A stretch of 64,000 nucleotides of DNA from Citrus sinensis (taxonomy: Eukaryota; Streptophyta; Magnoliopsida; Sapindales; Rutaceae), in the NCBI RefSeq assembly GCF_022201045.2, contig NC_068558.1, forward strand, positions 8,523,501 through 8,587,500. The letters are read 5' to 3'. Below the pieces are notes generated by a model, which worked only from the letters and a program-made list of their open reading frames with translations, did not search any database and was not told where the DNA came from. Of the stretch, positions 1 through 10,159 are shown one piece after another (within the stretch, counting starts at the first letter, position 1; each line of letters opens with the position of its first letter). The translations under genes and the position numbers were made by a program.

Positions 1-870
1 GACTCAAGAGTGTTGTTTACTCCCAAGTATAAGAGTTTCTAGTTATAATATAACTCACTGAGTCCGAGGTTGAACCACAGGGAATTTACAATCAAGTATT
101 AAATAAAGAAAATTAAATGTATGAAAAGAAATTAATAGGGGTCAATTTAAAAATATGCTAAGGTTACGGGATCCACTCTCAGATTTCAAATTATAGTTAT
201 AACACTCTCTTATATTTATATTTTGCATTTATTTTACCAGTTAATTATTATATCATTTAATTTTTAACTAATCATTAGTGTGATAAATATAGGACCAAGT
301 ACCTAATGTGCCACAACTAAATTGAAGTATTGACATTATGTCAAAGTCCTAGATAAATTTGAAGAGATCTAGATCTATAAAATAAACATGACATAAAAGA
401 AACTGGTAATGAAGAAAAATACGATAAAGAAAATAAACTTTAAGACTCACTTGAGAGAGTAAGTAATCAATAATTTGAATTCTTAAGCTTCGCCTTTCAC
501 CTCAGCTCAGAAAATTAGCCACTCATGTTGAAAAATAAAACACTCATTTTATTTAACAAGCTTTTGAAATATATTACAAGAAATTGAACTACACAAAAGA
601 AGAAATTTTTCTTAAGCCTTAATCTCAGCTTCCTCTATTCTCTCTAAATTCAGTTTTGTAAAATCCTATGAAAAGCTGATAAATAAGCTTTCCAACGATA
701 TGAAGATCGCATTCTGATTCTATTTCATTCGTTCTCAATTGAATTTTGAAGTTCTCTGCTCTGCGCTGTGTGTCTATTTCGTAAAATATCATGCATGTGA
801 TTTCGCTTTTGGTATTTTCCTGTATATTTCTGACTTGTTTGAGTTGGTTTGTGTTTATTTATTGATTTGG
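1..870. repeat. Probable LTR-retrotransposon remnant (untranslated)
   Basis: No gene is visible. The text near positions 60-90, where a 'gagtccgaggttgaaccaca' stretch is followed by 'gggaattt', resembles the conserved LTR/leader text of plant Gypsy (Tat/Ogre-like) elements. That resemblance is from memory and no coding region supports it. The element, if real, is cut by the window edge. Confidence 0.3.
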
Positions 871-1625
871 AACGAAATCTATGATGGTTGGTGCATTAAA
901 TTGGAATAAAATCCTCTTTATTAATTCTTTCCTTATGTGAGTTGGATTTCCAAATCTTACTTGAACAAGACAAGTTCTTCTATATAAGGAAGTCCCTAGA
1001 TCATTGTTTTGCATTCAAGTTTGTGGCTTCCTTCTTTCTTTCGGCTGGTCCATAATTTTTTATTCTTCTTGTTTAATTTTTCCTTGTTTTTAATATTCCT
1101 CTTCCATGGCTCCCACTCTCTCTAAGCTTAATGTAAGTGAGAACTCTCATGCTCAACCTAATTCTAAGAGTCGTCACAATCTTTCACCCTACCTTTGTTC
1201 TAGGTGTGGATGACCTCATGAGATTCATATGCTTGATGATGATGAGGATTTTGGTCCCAAATTTGGACAAATACCTCTTGAAGAATCCATGCATTCAAGT
1301 GAAAATGATTCCATGGAAAGTGATCCTAGCGAAGATAGTTTTCACTCTGGACCTTCCATCTTTGACCCTAGGATCACTACCACTGCCGCCATTGTTCATG
1401 CAGCCGTCACCGACCACCAGCCGCCACCACATGCACCGTCACCAGTCGAGCTCCTCCTGGTACTCTTCATGACCTTCCTACTTTTGTTGCAGCCTCTGTT
1501 CGCTCTTCTCCTCCATCTACTTCTTTTGCTCTTAATCTTGCCCATCTCGAGGCTACCATTTTGAAACAAGAGCGCGATATTGCTGACATTTCTACTTGTT
1601 TTGCTGAATTGCATGCCAAACTTCT
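871..1625 (+). other. Unassigned stretch with possible transposon-derived ORF
   Basis: A TATA-like 'tatataagg' near 983 precedes an ATG at 1106 that soon meets a stop. A downstream open frame at about 1229-1564 has an acidic, Ser/Asp/Glu-rich start and a low-complexity Leu-rich end. I recognise no family. The right end abuts a gag fragment on the other strand, so the stretch may belong to another transposon. No function is proposed. Confidence 0.25.
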
Positions 1626-1627
1626 TC

Positions 1628-1736
1628 CATCAATAGATGTCAGATAAATTTCCATCATTTGCTTCCAATAAGAATAATTCGTCCCATCTAGTACAGGTGG
1701 ACAAGCCAAAGAGCCTCCCTCTCTTTGCAAACTCAT
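1628..1736 (-). pseudogene. Copia-type gag N-terminal fragment
   Basis: The minus-strand frame reads PPVLDGTNYSYWKQMMEIYL, which is the opening of the gag protein of many plant Ty1-copia elements (DUF4219/UBN2 type: 'L-x-G-x-N-Y-x-x-W'). Homology stops after about 30 residues, near 1628, where unrelated sequence begins. The fragment lies just downstream, in minus orientation, of a primer-binding site and LTR, the order expected for a retroelement broken inside gag. No protease, integrase or reverse transcriptase follows. Confidence 0.65.
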
Positions 1737-1792
1737 ACCTGTAAAATAGATATAGATTCCAAGAATCTCACAAAATAAACAGTTAGTGTCCC

Positions 1793-1804
1793 GCTCTGAT
1801 ACTA
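1793..1804 (-). other. Primer-binding site (tRNA-Met type)
   Basis: The minus strand reads TAGTATCAGAGC, one base away from the standard plant Copia primer-binding site TGGTATCAGAGC. Two bases separate it from the LTR end, the usual spacing. This fixes the element's orientation as minus. Confidence 0.7.
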
Positions 1805-1806
1805 AT

Positions 1807-2768
1807 TGAAAGGAATTTAGATCTATCGCAAATAGATGTAGGCAATTAAAAATTAAAAATTAAAAACTTAATTAATTTTTAGAAATTTTGTTCATTGTTA
1901 TTGTTCATCTGTATAAAAAATATTAATTTTCTAAAAACACAATAAATTACAGAAAATTAATGACATGAAGATTTTTACGTGGCTAGAATTAATCAATCCT
2001 ACATCCACGAGGCCACGCCCAGATGAAAAGTAATTCACCAGGTTGAGATATTACAACCTATGGATTTACCAAACTTAAGACTCCCACTTACATTTATCAC
2101 CATACAGTTTACTCAACCTTAGACTGAATCTGCTTCTCTTGAATACTTACTACCCTTCTTGATCCACGATCCTCAAGGCAGCTCGCAAAGTAATCAATAA
2201 TAATTCTTCAATTATTCAATGTCTAGTGATTCAAGATCCACATAAACTCTCCACAGAGATGAAAAGAAGATTAATAAATAAATCAATGCAACATTATGCG
2301 CCAAATCCGGATTCTTTAGGGAGGAGGCCGAATTTTGCTTCTTTACTTTATGCTCTGTGTTGTGCGTGTGTTCAATTGTGAAATACCTCTCTTTATATTG
2401 GTACTGGGGTTTCACTAAAATAGCAAATCTTAAAAGACTTGGATTCTTTCCAAATAAGAGTTTCTTTCCTCTTTTAATTCCCATGAATTTGAATATGAAT
2501 AAATATGATCTTATTGCCTTACTTGTCTCCCAAGAAATATATAGAGCATTTAATCAACTTCCTATTTGAACCAACTTCTCGCTTTAAATAGATCTCATGC
2601 GCCAATTATAGAATCATATCACTAATAGACTTTCTAAATTAGACATCTAATTAAATTAGGAAACAATATTCCTAATAAATTGGAATATCAGTAAATTAGG
2701 GAATTAATAAATTAATCTCTATTACAAGAAATGCAATAAATAAAATTTCAAATTAACTAAACTTGTCA
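1807..2768 (-). mobile_element. LTR of a truncated Copia-type retrotransposon
   Basis: This 962-bp stretch begins TGACAAG and ends TTTCA on the minus strand, giving the TG...CA termini of an LTR, and it is followed directly by a tRNA-Met-type primer-binding site and a gag fragment. The rest of the element is missing, so no target duplication can be tested. The left LTR boundary (2768) was chosen from the terminal dinucleotide only. Confidence 0.6.
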
Positions 2769-2791
2769 TAAGATGCCAACTCTATAAATAA

Positions 2792-4198
2792 CTAGGAAAT
2801 AGAACCGCACTTCGTGCGGTTTTAAAAAAAGAATTTAATATTATCTTTTTTTATTGTTTTGCACTCGATGAAACTGATAAAAAATATGACTTATTTTTTT
2901 TAAAGATGACGCAACCTTATAAAACTAATGTTATTTATGAAAGTTTATTATTATTTTGTTAACATTAAAAGAATATACTAATGTATATAGTTAAGTGTAC
3001 ACAACATTTTCATCAATAACAATCATGTTCACACTAATCAACTCTCTATTTTTCTTGGTATTAACAGACTCGCACATCTTACAAAACCTAACCCTTATCA
3101 TCCAACTATCTTTATCATTGTTTAACTCATGAAGAAAAGAGTACTCCATGAAGCACACAATACTAAAAATTTAAATAAGTCAAAAAAATAAAAACACAAT
3201 AACATTTCTAAAGAGGATGTTGGTTAAATAATAAAAAAAAAACTCGAACATAACAAATCTTAAATGCTTAATATTTATAGAGTTTGAAGAAACCAAAAGA
3301 CACTAAATAAAAAGTTGTATAATTAAATATGAGATTATGACATTAAAATTAGGTCCTAATGGCATTGGTGGGGGAAGATGAAAAAACCTTCTTTCCTATA
3401 TTAATTAGTTGATGGATTTTAAACCACAAAAATTTAGTTATTGGCTTAATAAAATAAATGAATGTTTCAAAACTTATAATTAATTTATTATTAATGGTTA
3501 CATATTGTTGAATTTAAATAGAAAGAGTAAGAGACATGTAATCTTTTGTAATCTATTAATTATTTTCTATTTTTAATATTTTGTAATACAATTATTTTTT
3601 TAATCTCAACCAATATATTAGATAATAGAGAATAAAAAAAGATGAGAAATAATGATGCCACAAATCTTAACTACTTAATATTTATAGAGTTTGAAGAAGC
3701 CAAAAGACACTAAACAAAAGGTTGCATAATTAAATATGAGATTATGACATTAAAATTAGGCCTTAGTGACATTGTTGAGGGAAAATGAAAGAACCTCTCT
3801 TCCTATATTAATTAATTCATGTATTTTAAGCCACTAAAGTTTAATTGGTAGCATAATAAAATAAAAAATAATTTCAAAAGACTTATAATTAATTATTATT
3901 AATGATTACATATTGTTGAATTTAAATAGAAAGAGAAAAAAAAGTACAAAGAATATCTACCAATGTTTTAGATATTTTAGATAATAGAAAATATAAAAAG
4001 ATGAGGAATGATATATATATTAATAAAGTTACTATTTATTAAATGAGTTAAATATAATCAAATTAATTATGAGAAAATGAAAGGCCAAATCTAAAAAAAA
4101 AATTCTCTATTTATTAGATAATAGAGAATATACAAAGAAATAAAATGGTGATGCCACATCAGCTTCTCAAGTCCCAACTTTATATATATATATATAGA
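2792..4198 (-). mobile_element. Non-autonomous Helitron
   Basis: Read on the minus strand the element begins TCTATATATATATATAAAG and ends with a hairpin (CCGCAC-GAA-GTGCGG) followed 8 bases later by CTAG. These are the two hallmarks of Helitrons: a 5' TC and a 3' hairpin plus CTRR. It sits between A and T, the Helitron target. It is 1.4 kb and has no Rep/helicase ORF. Its interior holds two diverged direct copies of about 275 bp (3253-3531 and 3660-3933). Confidence 0.7.
3253..3933. repeat. Direct duplication inside the Helitron
   Basis: Two copies, 3253-3531 and 3660-3933, share long runs such as 'aatatttatagagtttgaag' and 'aaatatgagattatgacatt', with scattered substitutions. The spacing is about 407 bp. 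The text 'gatgccaca' flanking each copy also recurs near the Helitron 5' end, so end-proximal sequence may have been duplicated too. Confidence 0.8.
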
Positions 4199-4441
4199 TG
4201 GACTTAACAAAAACAAATTGTAATTAAAAAAGAGTGTAAGGTTCTAAATTGAACATGTCAATGATTGAGTCTCAAAATAGTAAAGAGGGGTTATTGTGAT
4301 ATAGATGCAACACATAATGAAAGTGTTATAGATAGAAAATAATGTAAGGAGCTAATTAAAATGGGTTTATGGATGTAGTTAGAAATTAGCTTAATACTTA
4401 TGAAGATATATCAAATAAATATGAGTGGAAGGGGTTGCAAG

Positions 4442-4535
4442 AATTATTGTAACTTACACCTCTCATGTGAACGACACAAAATTATGGGACTCACAATTTG
4501 TGTGATTCACATAAGAGATATAAGTTACAATAATT
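4442..4535. mobile_element. Short fold-back MITE upstream of the sulfotransferase
   Basis: Two arms of about 40 bp pair around a short loop: 'aattattgtaacttacacct' on the left and its diverged inverse on the right. The element is about 94 bp and lies roughly 230 bp upstream of the sulfotransferase start. No clear target duplication was found, so the superfamily is open. Confidence 0.55.
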
Positions 4536-4761
4536 AAAGATTAAACGACCAATTTTTTTTTTTTTTTGGATGTTAGCATACACTAAAGACGTTAACGGAA
4601 GAATAATTCGATATACGTTACTTTTATGTATAATTTCATGTGCATGTATCATTACTCTGAAAATGATAGATTGAGGGAGATAAAATGTCTACCATAAATA
4701 AACTTGTTTCCTTAATTTATTCGGACACATAAGCAAAATTTCTCTTAACACAGTCTTATTC

Positions 4762-5817
4762 ATGGCGGCCCTTATCACAGCTCAAAACTGTTTTGTTCCC
4801 AGACCAAAAGAAGAAGAAGAGGAAATCGAAAGAATCTACAAGGGCTACAGAGACATAATGGCAACCCTTCCGAAATACAGAGGATGGTCAACTCTGCACC
4901 TCTGCCAATATCAAGGCTTTTGGTTCCAACCAAAGATTGGTCTCGAAGGAGTCATGTGGGTGCAACAACGCTTCAAGCCTCGACCAACTGACGTTTATTT
5001 GGCTACCAATCCAAAATCTGGCACTACTTGGCTTAAAGCTATTGTTTTCTCAATAATGAACCGAAAGCGATACAACAATTTCACAACTGATCACCCTCTG
5101 CTTAAGTTTAGTCCGCATGAAGTTGTTCCCTTCATGGAGCTTGACCTTTTCAGGACAACTCCTATTGCTGATCCTGAAATTCTTCCATCTCCTCGCATTT
5201 TAGCCACCCACATAGCTTACAATATGTTACCCGAATCCATTCAGAACTCTTCTTGTCCGATTGTTTACATATGTAGAAACCCTAAAGATGTTTTCGTTTC
5301 TTTCTGGCAGTTCTCGGTCAAGATGAGACCAAAGGATCTTCCGGAACTTTCTTCTGAAGAAGCATTTGACTTGTTCTGTCATGGCGTTACCCCATGCGGG
5401 CCCTTTTGGGATCAAGCTTTGGGTTACTGGAAAGCAAGTGTTGAGTTTCCCAACAGAGTCCTGTTCTTGAAATATGAAGACATGAAGACGGAGCCCTTGC
5501 TGTGTACAAAGAGGATTGCTGAGTTTTTGGGGCAGCCTTTTTCTTTGCAAGAAGAGGAAAATGGGATTGTGCAGGAAATCGTGAAGCTTTGTAGTTTTGA
5601 GAACATGAGCAATTTGGAGGTGAACAGGAATGGCAAAAGTCGAGTTCGTGCTGAGGTTAAAAATGATGTGTTCTTCAGGCAAGGTAAGGTTGGAGATTGG
5701 AAGAATCATTTGACAGATGAAATGATTGAGCGTCTTGACCAAATCACTAAGCACAAGTTTGATGGCACTGGCCTGATAGTTGATGCCTGGATTGATCATC
5801 ACACGAGTGATTATTAA
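4762..5817 (+). CDS. Cytosolic sulfotransferase (SOT), intronless
   Basis: A complete 351-residue single-exon reading frame of the plant cytosolic sulfotransferase family. These enzymes move a sulfonate group from PAPS to hydroxyls of flavonols, brassinosteroids, glucosinolate precursors, hydroxyjasmonate and similar small molecules. Visible family motifs: the PAPS 5'-phosphosulfate loop PKSGTTWLKA (84-93); the likely catalytic His at 150 in ATHIAYNMLP; the 3'-phosphate-binding segment IVYICRNPKDVFVSFW (167-182, with R172 and S180); and the C-terminal RQGKVGDWKN (306-315). The last normally reads R-K-G-x-x-G-D-W-K; here K is Q. Length, lack of introns and absence of a signal peptide fit the family. 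The ATG at 4762 gives the usual acidic, charged N-terminus. The substrate cannot be told from sequence. A rearranged relative lies at 12.8-13.5 kb. Confidence 0.92.
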   Translation: MAALITAQNCFVPRPKEEEEEIERIYKGYRDIMATLPKYRGWSTLHLCQYQGFWFQPKIGLEGVMWVQQRFKPRPTDVYLATNPKSGTTWLKAIVFSIMNRKRYNNFTTDHPLLKFSPHEVVPFMELDLFRTTPIADPEILPSPRILATHIAYNMLPESIQNSSCPIVYICRNPKDVFVSFWQFSVKMRPKDLPELSSEEAFDLFCHGVTPCGPFWDQALGYWKASVEFPNRVLFLKYEDMKTEPLLCTKRIAEFLGQPFSLQEEENGIVQEIVKLCSFENMSNLEVNRNGKSRVRAEVKNDVFFRQGKVGDWKNHLTDEMIERLDQITKHKFDGTGLIVDAWIDHHTSDY

Positions 5818-6336
5818 TTTGTCTTCTCGGCTTGATGTTGAGATTTATTTTCCACCAGTCCAAACACACACGAGAGTCCTTTCGAGTTTAGTCCAGTGAT
5901 TTACAAGCATCTTTATTTAGTTACGACCACCGATAGTCGAATCCTTAAAAAGGTTAAGGATAAAAAAATTAATTTTAACTTCATCTATAATTCTACTTTT
6001 TTTTTAAAAGAAATTAAAAAAAAAAAAGTGCTCGACAGTTATTCGTATTGTAGGTGAATTTATTAGAGTTTGTACGTTGATGTTTTTAATTAGTTTAATT
6101 CCAAGAGCAGTCACTGGTTCACTCTTGTAATAATTAGTTTTATCTGGTTGCGGTCCTCGTGGTGACAATAAAGGAAAAAGTCTTCTTTCTTTCCTTCTAT
6201 GTCAAATGCTAAGTTCTAATTATTGTAATTTAAAGTGTCCCTCCTTCTATTTATCTTTGTCTTTTTTTAATTTTTCTCACTTTTATTTTTACTTTCTTTT
6301 TTCTTTTCTTTTATTGTACATGATATTAGAAACTAA
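5818..6336. other. 3' region of the sulfotransferase and intergenic DNA
   Basis: AT-rich sequence that must include the sulfotransferase 3' UTR. No further gene is seen. Confidence 0.5.
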
Positions 6337-6340
6337 CGCT

Positions 6341-7185
6341 TTGTTTACATTTCCGGAATACAATCGAAATAAAAAACTTGTTTACTTATTAAATTAAAGA
6401 TAGAAATAGAAATGAGAGGCATGAGTCCCCTCCAAAGACAGAACTATCCCCATTATTTTTTCTATTTTTCCAAAATGCCCTCTTCACAATTAAAAACTAT
6501 AAATTGAAAAAAGAAAAAAGAAAAAACGAAATCCCAAACCATCGACTAACCAATCTCGTCTCTCTCACCTGAAAACAATTGGCTGTAGCACCTTCACCAG
6601 TTGAGCAGCTCACCGCCGATTGCAGTCTTTGTTGCTCGTCACCAGTGGGCTACCATGTGATTTCACCACTTGGTTTCTCTATCTTTTCTTCTTCTCTCGC
6701 ATCACTGACTGGCCCACCGGTTGGATTCGTTGCTGATTGCAGTCTATCTCCATTGCTCTCATCGATCGAATTTGTCGGTTCAGTAGCTCTCATCACTGTC
6801 AGGTCGGCCTCTCCGTCGTCGTCGAAGAACCAATCAATAATGATGATGATGATTTTTTACGACAATAATGATTATGCCTAATACGAAGAGCATGAAACAT
6901 GAGAGAGAATAATAATAAAAAATAAAAGAGAAAATAATAATAATTTTTATTATAAAATAATAATAATAGAAATAATTTTCTTTTATTATTATTACTACAA
7001 TTATTACATCAATAATAATAATAATAAACAGAAATTCATTCCAGTTCTAAATAAAATAAATACATTAATAAAAACACAGTTTATTTTTATTTATATTCCT
7101 ACATCTAAAGTAGATAATATATTTTAACTCTCATTTCTCATTTCAATCAACCTATTTCGATTACTGATTTGTAAATGTACCATAA
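6341..7185. mobile_element. Probable MITE-like element, superfamily unknown
   Basis: The left edge 'tttacatttccggaatacaa' and the inverse of the right edge 'tttacaaatcagtaatcga' align imperfectly, with matching GAAATGAGA text further in, suggesting old terminal inverted repeats. The middle holds a Ser-rich open frame (6579-6881) resembling no known protein, and AAT-rich repeats. Boundaries and target duplication are unclear. Confidence 0.35.
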
Positions 7186-7307
7186 ACAGCTTCTATGGAA
7201 CATGTTTTTAATATGAGTCCTCAGGTACCATTCAAGTGAATTTATCAATTAAACCTATATGTATGTTGTTATTTTGAACATGTTAGACATCCTAAAATTT
7301 ACTCTAA

Positions 7308-7813
7308 GGGTGTGTTTGACACACTATATTATATTATATTATATTGTATTAGTATTGTATTATAACAAAGTTGTACAATGTTTGGTGGTGCACTGTATTG
7401 TATTAATTTTTTTATGATTAATTTAAATATTATATTATATTAATATTTTAAATTGTATTAATATTTTGTATTATTATTTATATTATTATTAATTTTAAAT
7501 TAATATTATTCAAATTTAAATATTTATTATTAGTTATAATGTAAAAATAAAAAAATATTAAATTAAAAAATTATATTTATTTATTTATTATTATTATTAT
7601 AAAGAAAAAGCAAAAGAAAAAAAAAAGCAAGCTAATGCCCTCATAAATTAAAAAGTTATACTTATTTATTATTATTAAATTAAAAAGTTACCGTGCCTCA
7701 TTAGCACAGCTCCTTTAACTCAATTCCATGTTCTTCCAATCATAGCACTAGCATTAATTTAATGTGAACAATATTTTAACACCTAATAATAATGTAATGC
7801 AACAAATATACCC
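7308..7813. mobile_element. PIF/Harbinger-type MITE with TAA target duplication
   Basis: The 506-bp element starts GGGTGTGTTTGACACACTAT and ends CAACAAATATACCC, giving terminal inverted repeats GGGTRTRTTTG. TAA flanks both sides (7305-7307 and 7814-7816), the 3-bp duplication typical of PIF/Harbinger. The interior is AT-rich without an ORF. A relative sits in an intron of the asparaginase gene (14.55-15.6 kb). Confidence 0.7.
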
Positions 7814-7816
7814 TAA

Positions 7817-9020
7817 AAGTACATCACATAGGAGTTGTCATGAGATGTGAGTCAATAGTGACGATTTTGAATAATTTTCAAATCACCATTTTACCCTCTA
7901 TTATGTGAGCTATTTGTCAATTTATTGCATATGCTTGATAGTACCAATGATTCTATGAATTGTAATTAAAACAAAAAAGAAAATTCCTATGACACACCAA
8001 TTCCAATTATGCCATTTGGTGATGATTGGATTAGACATTGATATATGAAATCTACAATCATATTAGAAAAACAATCTATGAAAACTTTTACCTTCCCATT
8101 ATTACCACTAAAATTGCTTTTTTAAAATTGAGCCGACAAAATTTTCCTGTTTCTTGGACATTTCTATTCCGGCCAGCAATGTCAGCACTCTTTTTGGTAA
8201 TCGTACAAAAGTTTGCTATATAATATTGTCGGACGATTAAAGATAAGAGAAATGCACAGGGATGGTTGGACAATCATTATGAATTTGGATACGAGAAAAT
8301 TTTTTATTCAGCACGAGATAACAGTGTGAACAATTTTTTGCAATATTATAAGCTGTTTGATAATGATGTGAAAATCCGTTCACACTAAAATTTAGAACCC
8401 CAAACCTGAGAACGATTATTCATCCAGGCAATGGCATGTGTTATTTTCGTTTTCCTCCCCTCAACTATACCGTATTTCTACTTTAATGTGTCGGAATGAA
8501 GGGCTAGTTAGTGACTTCACATTAAAGTCTTTGTATATTCAAACAATTTCCAAATATTTTTACGTTGGGTTCGGAGAATTGCAAGAAACAAGCTAAATAG
8601 CAGTGATTTCGCACTTGAGCATCCTGTCGGATGGCTAACTGTTGACCAGAGAGGGCCATACCGATACGTCCTCAATTATATCTGGGAATCCAGAATGCCA
8701 CTCCCTGCCAAATATCTGCAGTTAAGAAATTGAGATATGATTGGTGATCCGTGATCGAATCGTGCAGAGGACCCGACAGTGTCCCCAATAATTTCTTAAA
8801 GAAAAATTTTATTGTAGTATCATTTCCTTTCATTCAATTCTATCCACAAACAACTTGGCTCTCTTAAATTTTCCTTTCAGGAATAAAAAAAAATATGTTT
8901 AGTTGTACCGCAACAAATTAAAGAAATAAAATTTCTCTTTCAGAATTTTTTTTTTGGGTATTTTTTCAGAAAGTCGAGATTGAAGATTGCTATAAATTAC
9001 AGTTTTTGAAGCAAACTCTT
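7817..9020. other. Intergenic, nothing recognised
   Basis: The part around 8400-8760 is less AT-rich than its surroundings and could be remnant gene or unique sequence, but no frame there matches a family I know. Confidence 0.4.
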
Positions 9021-9021
9021 C

Positions 9022-9616
9022 ATGCTGCGTTTACTTCTTAGAATGGAAATTGACTGGAATGGAAAGGAGCTGAAATGTGAATGACTAATGGGAATGAAAT
9101 TTTAATATTTATTTGGCAAAAATACATGTGAATGAAAATGTGCTGGAATGTCATTGATGTGTTTACTTGGCAAAATAAATAGAAATGAGAATCAATTTAC
9201 CAAAATACCCATAATATTAATAATTAATAAAAATAATTAATTTATCATTATTAACAATAATTATCATTATTGTTGTTGTTGTTATTATTAATTTTATTAT
9301 TTTAGTTATTATTAATTACTGTTAATATTATTTTTATTAATATTATCATTATTAACGTTTATTATTATTATTAAATTTTATTATTTTAGTTATTATTAAT
9401 TATTGTTAATATTATTTTTATTAATATTATCTTTATTATCATTTATTATTATTATTATTATATTTTATTAATTTTATTATTTTAGTTATTATTAATTACT
9501 GTTAATATTATTTTTATTAATATTATCATTATTAACATTTAGTATTATTATTATTTATTTAATATAATATTTATAATAATATTTATACATGTATCTAGAT
9601 AATGAAAATTACATTA

Positions 9617-9677
<61 letters not shown>

Positions 9678-10159
9678 ATTTTATCAACTTTATTATTTTA
9701 GTTATTATTAATTATTGTTATTATTATTATTACAACAACAATAATAATGATAATATTATTAATAATGATTAATTAATTATTATTTTTATCATTATTTTTT
9801 ATTGTTAATAATGATAATATTAATAACAATAATTAATAATAACTAAAATAATAAAGTTAATAAAATTTAATAATAATAATTATTATTATTATTAATGATA
9901 TTTAAAATAATAAATTATTTGTGATTTGAACAAGGATAATTTAGGAAATATGAAAAAATTAGAAGGATAGAAAAATAAATATATGTTTAATTCTCATTCT
10001 AACATTTTCATTCTCAACTCCCCCGTGGGAATGAGATTTACATTTCTTATTCCCAAATTGTGTGGGACCCCTACATTTTATTCTCATTCTCAAATTATAT
10101 TTTGTCAAATAAACATAAGTTTCATTCTCATTTCCTAAATCCACAAGTAAACACACCAT
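9022..10159. mobile_element. Terminal-inverted-repeat element with AT-rich triplet core
   Basis: The left end 'tgctgcgtttacttcttaga' and the inverse of the right end 'tggtgtgtttacttgtggat' are related terminal repeats. Text near both ends (GAATGAGAAT-like) also matches in inverted orientation. The core, about 9236-9910, is almost pure ATT/TTA and AAT. No clean target duplication is visible. A related end, 'tggtgcatttactaattagt', occurs at 51946. Confidence 0.5.
9619..9676. repeat. (ATT)n microsatellite
   Basis: About 19 uninterrupted ATT triplets within the AT-rich core of the surrounding element. Confidence 0.95.

Noticed and set aside
5227..5802. 191-residue minus-strand open frame opposite the sulfotransferase
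   Set aside because: It is the antisense of a well-supported gene and resembles no protein family.
6579..6881. 100-residue Ser-rich plus-strand frame
   Set aside because: It lies within a probable transposon and has no family similarity; the frame starts at a TTG, not an ATG.
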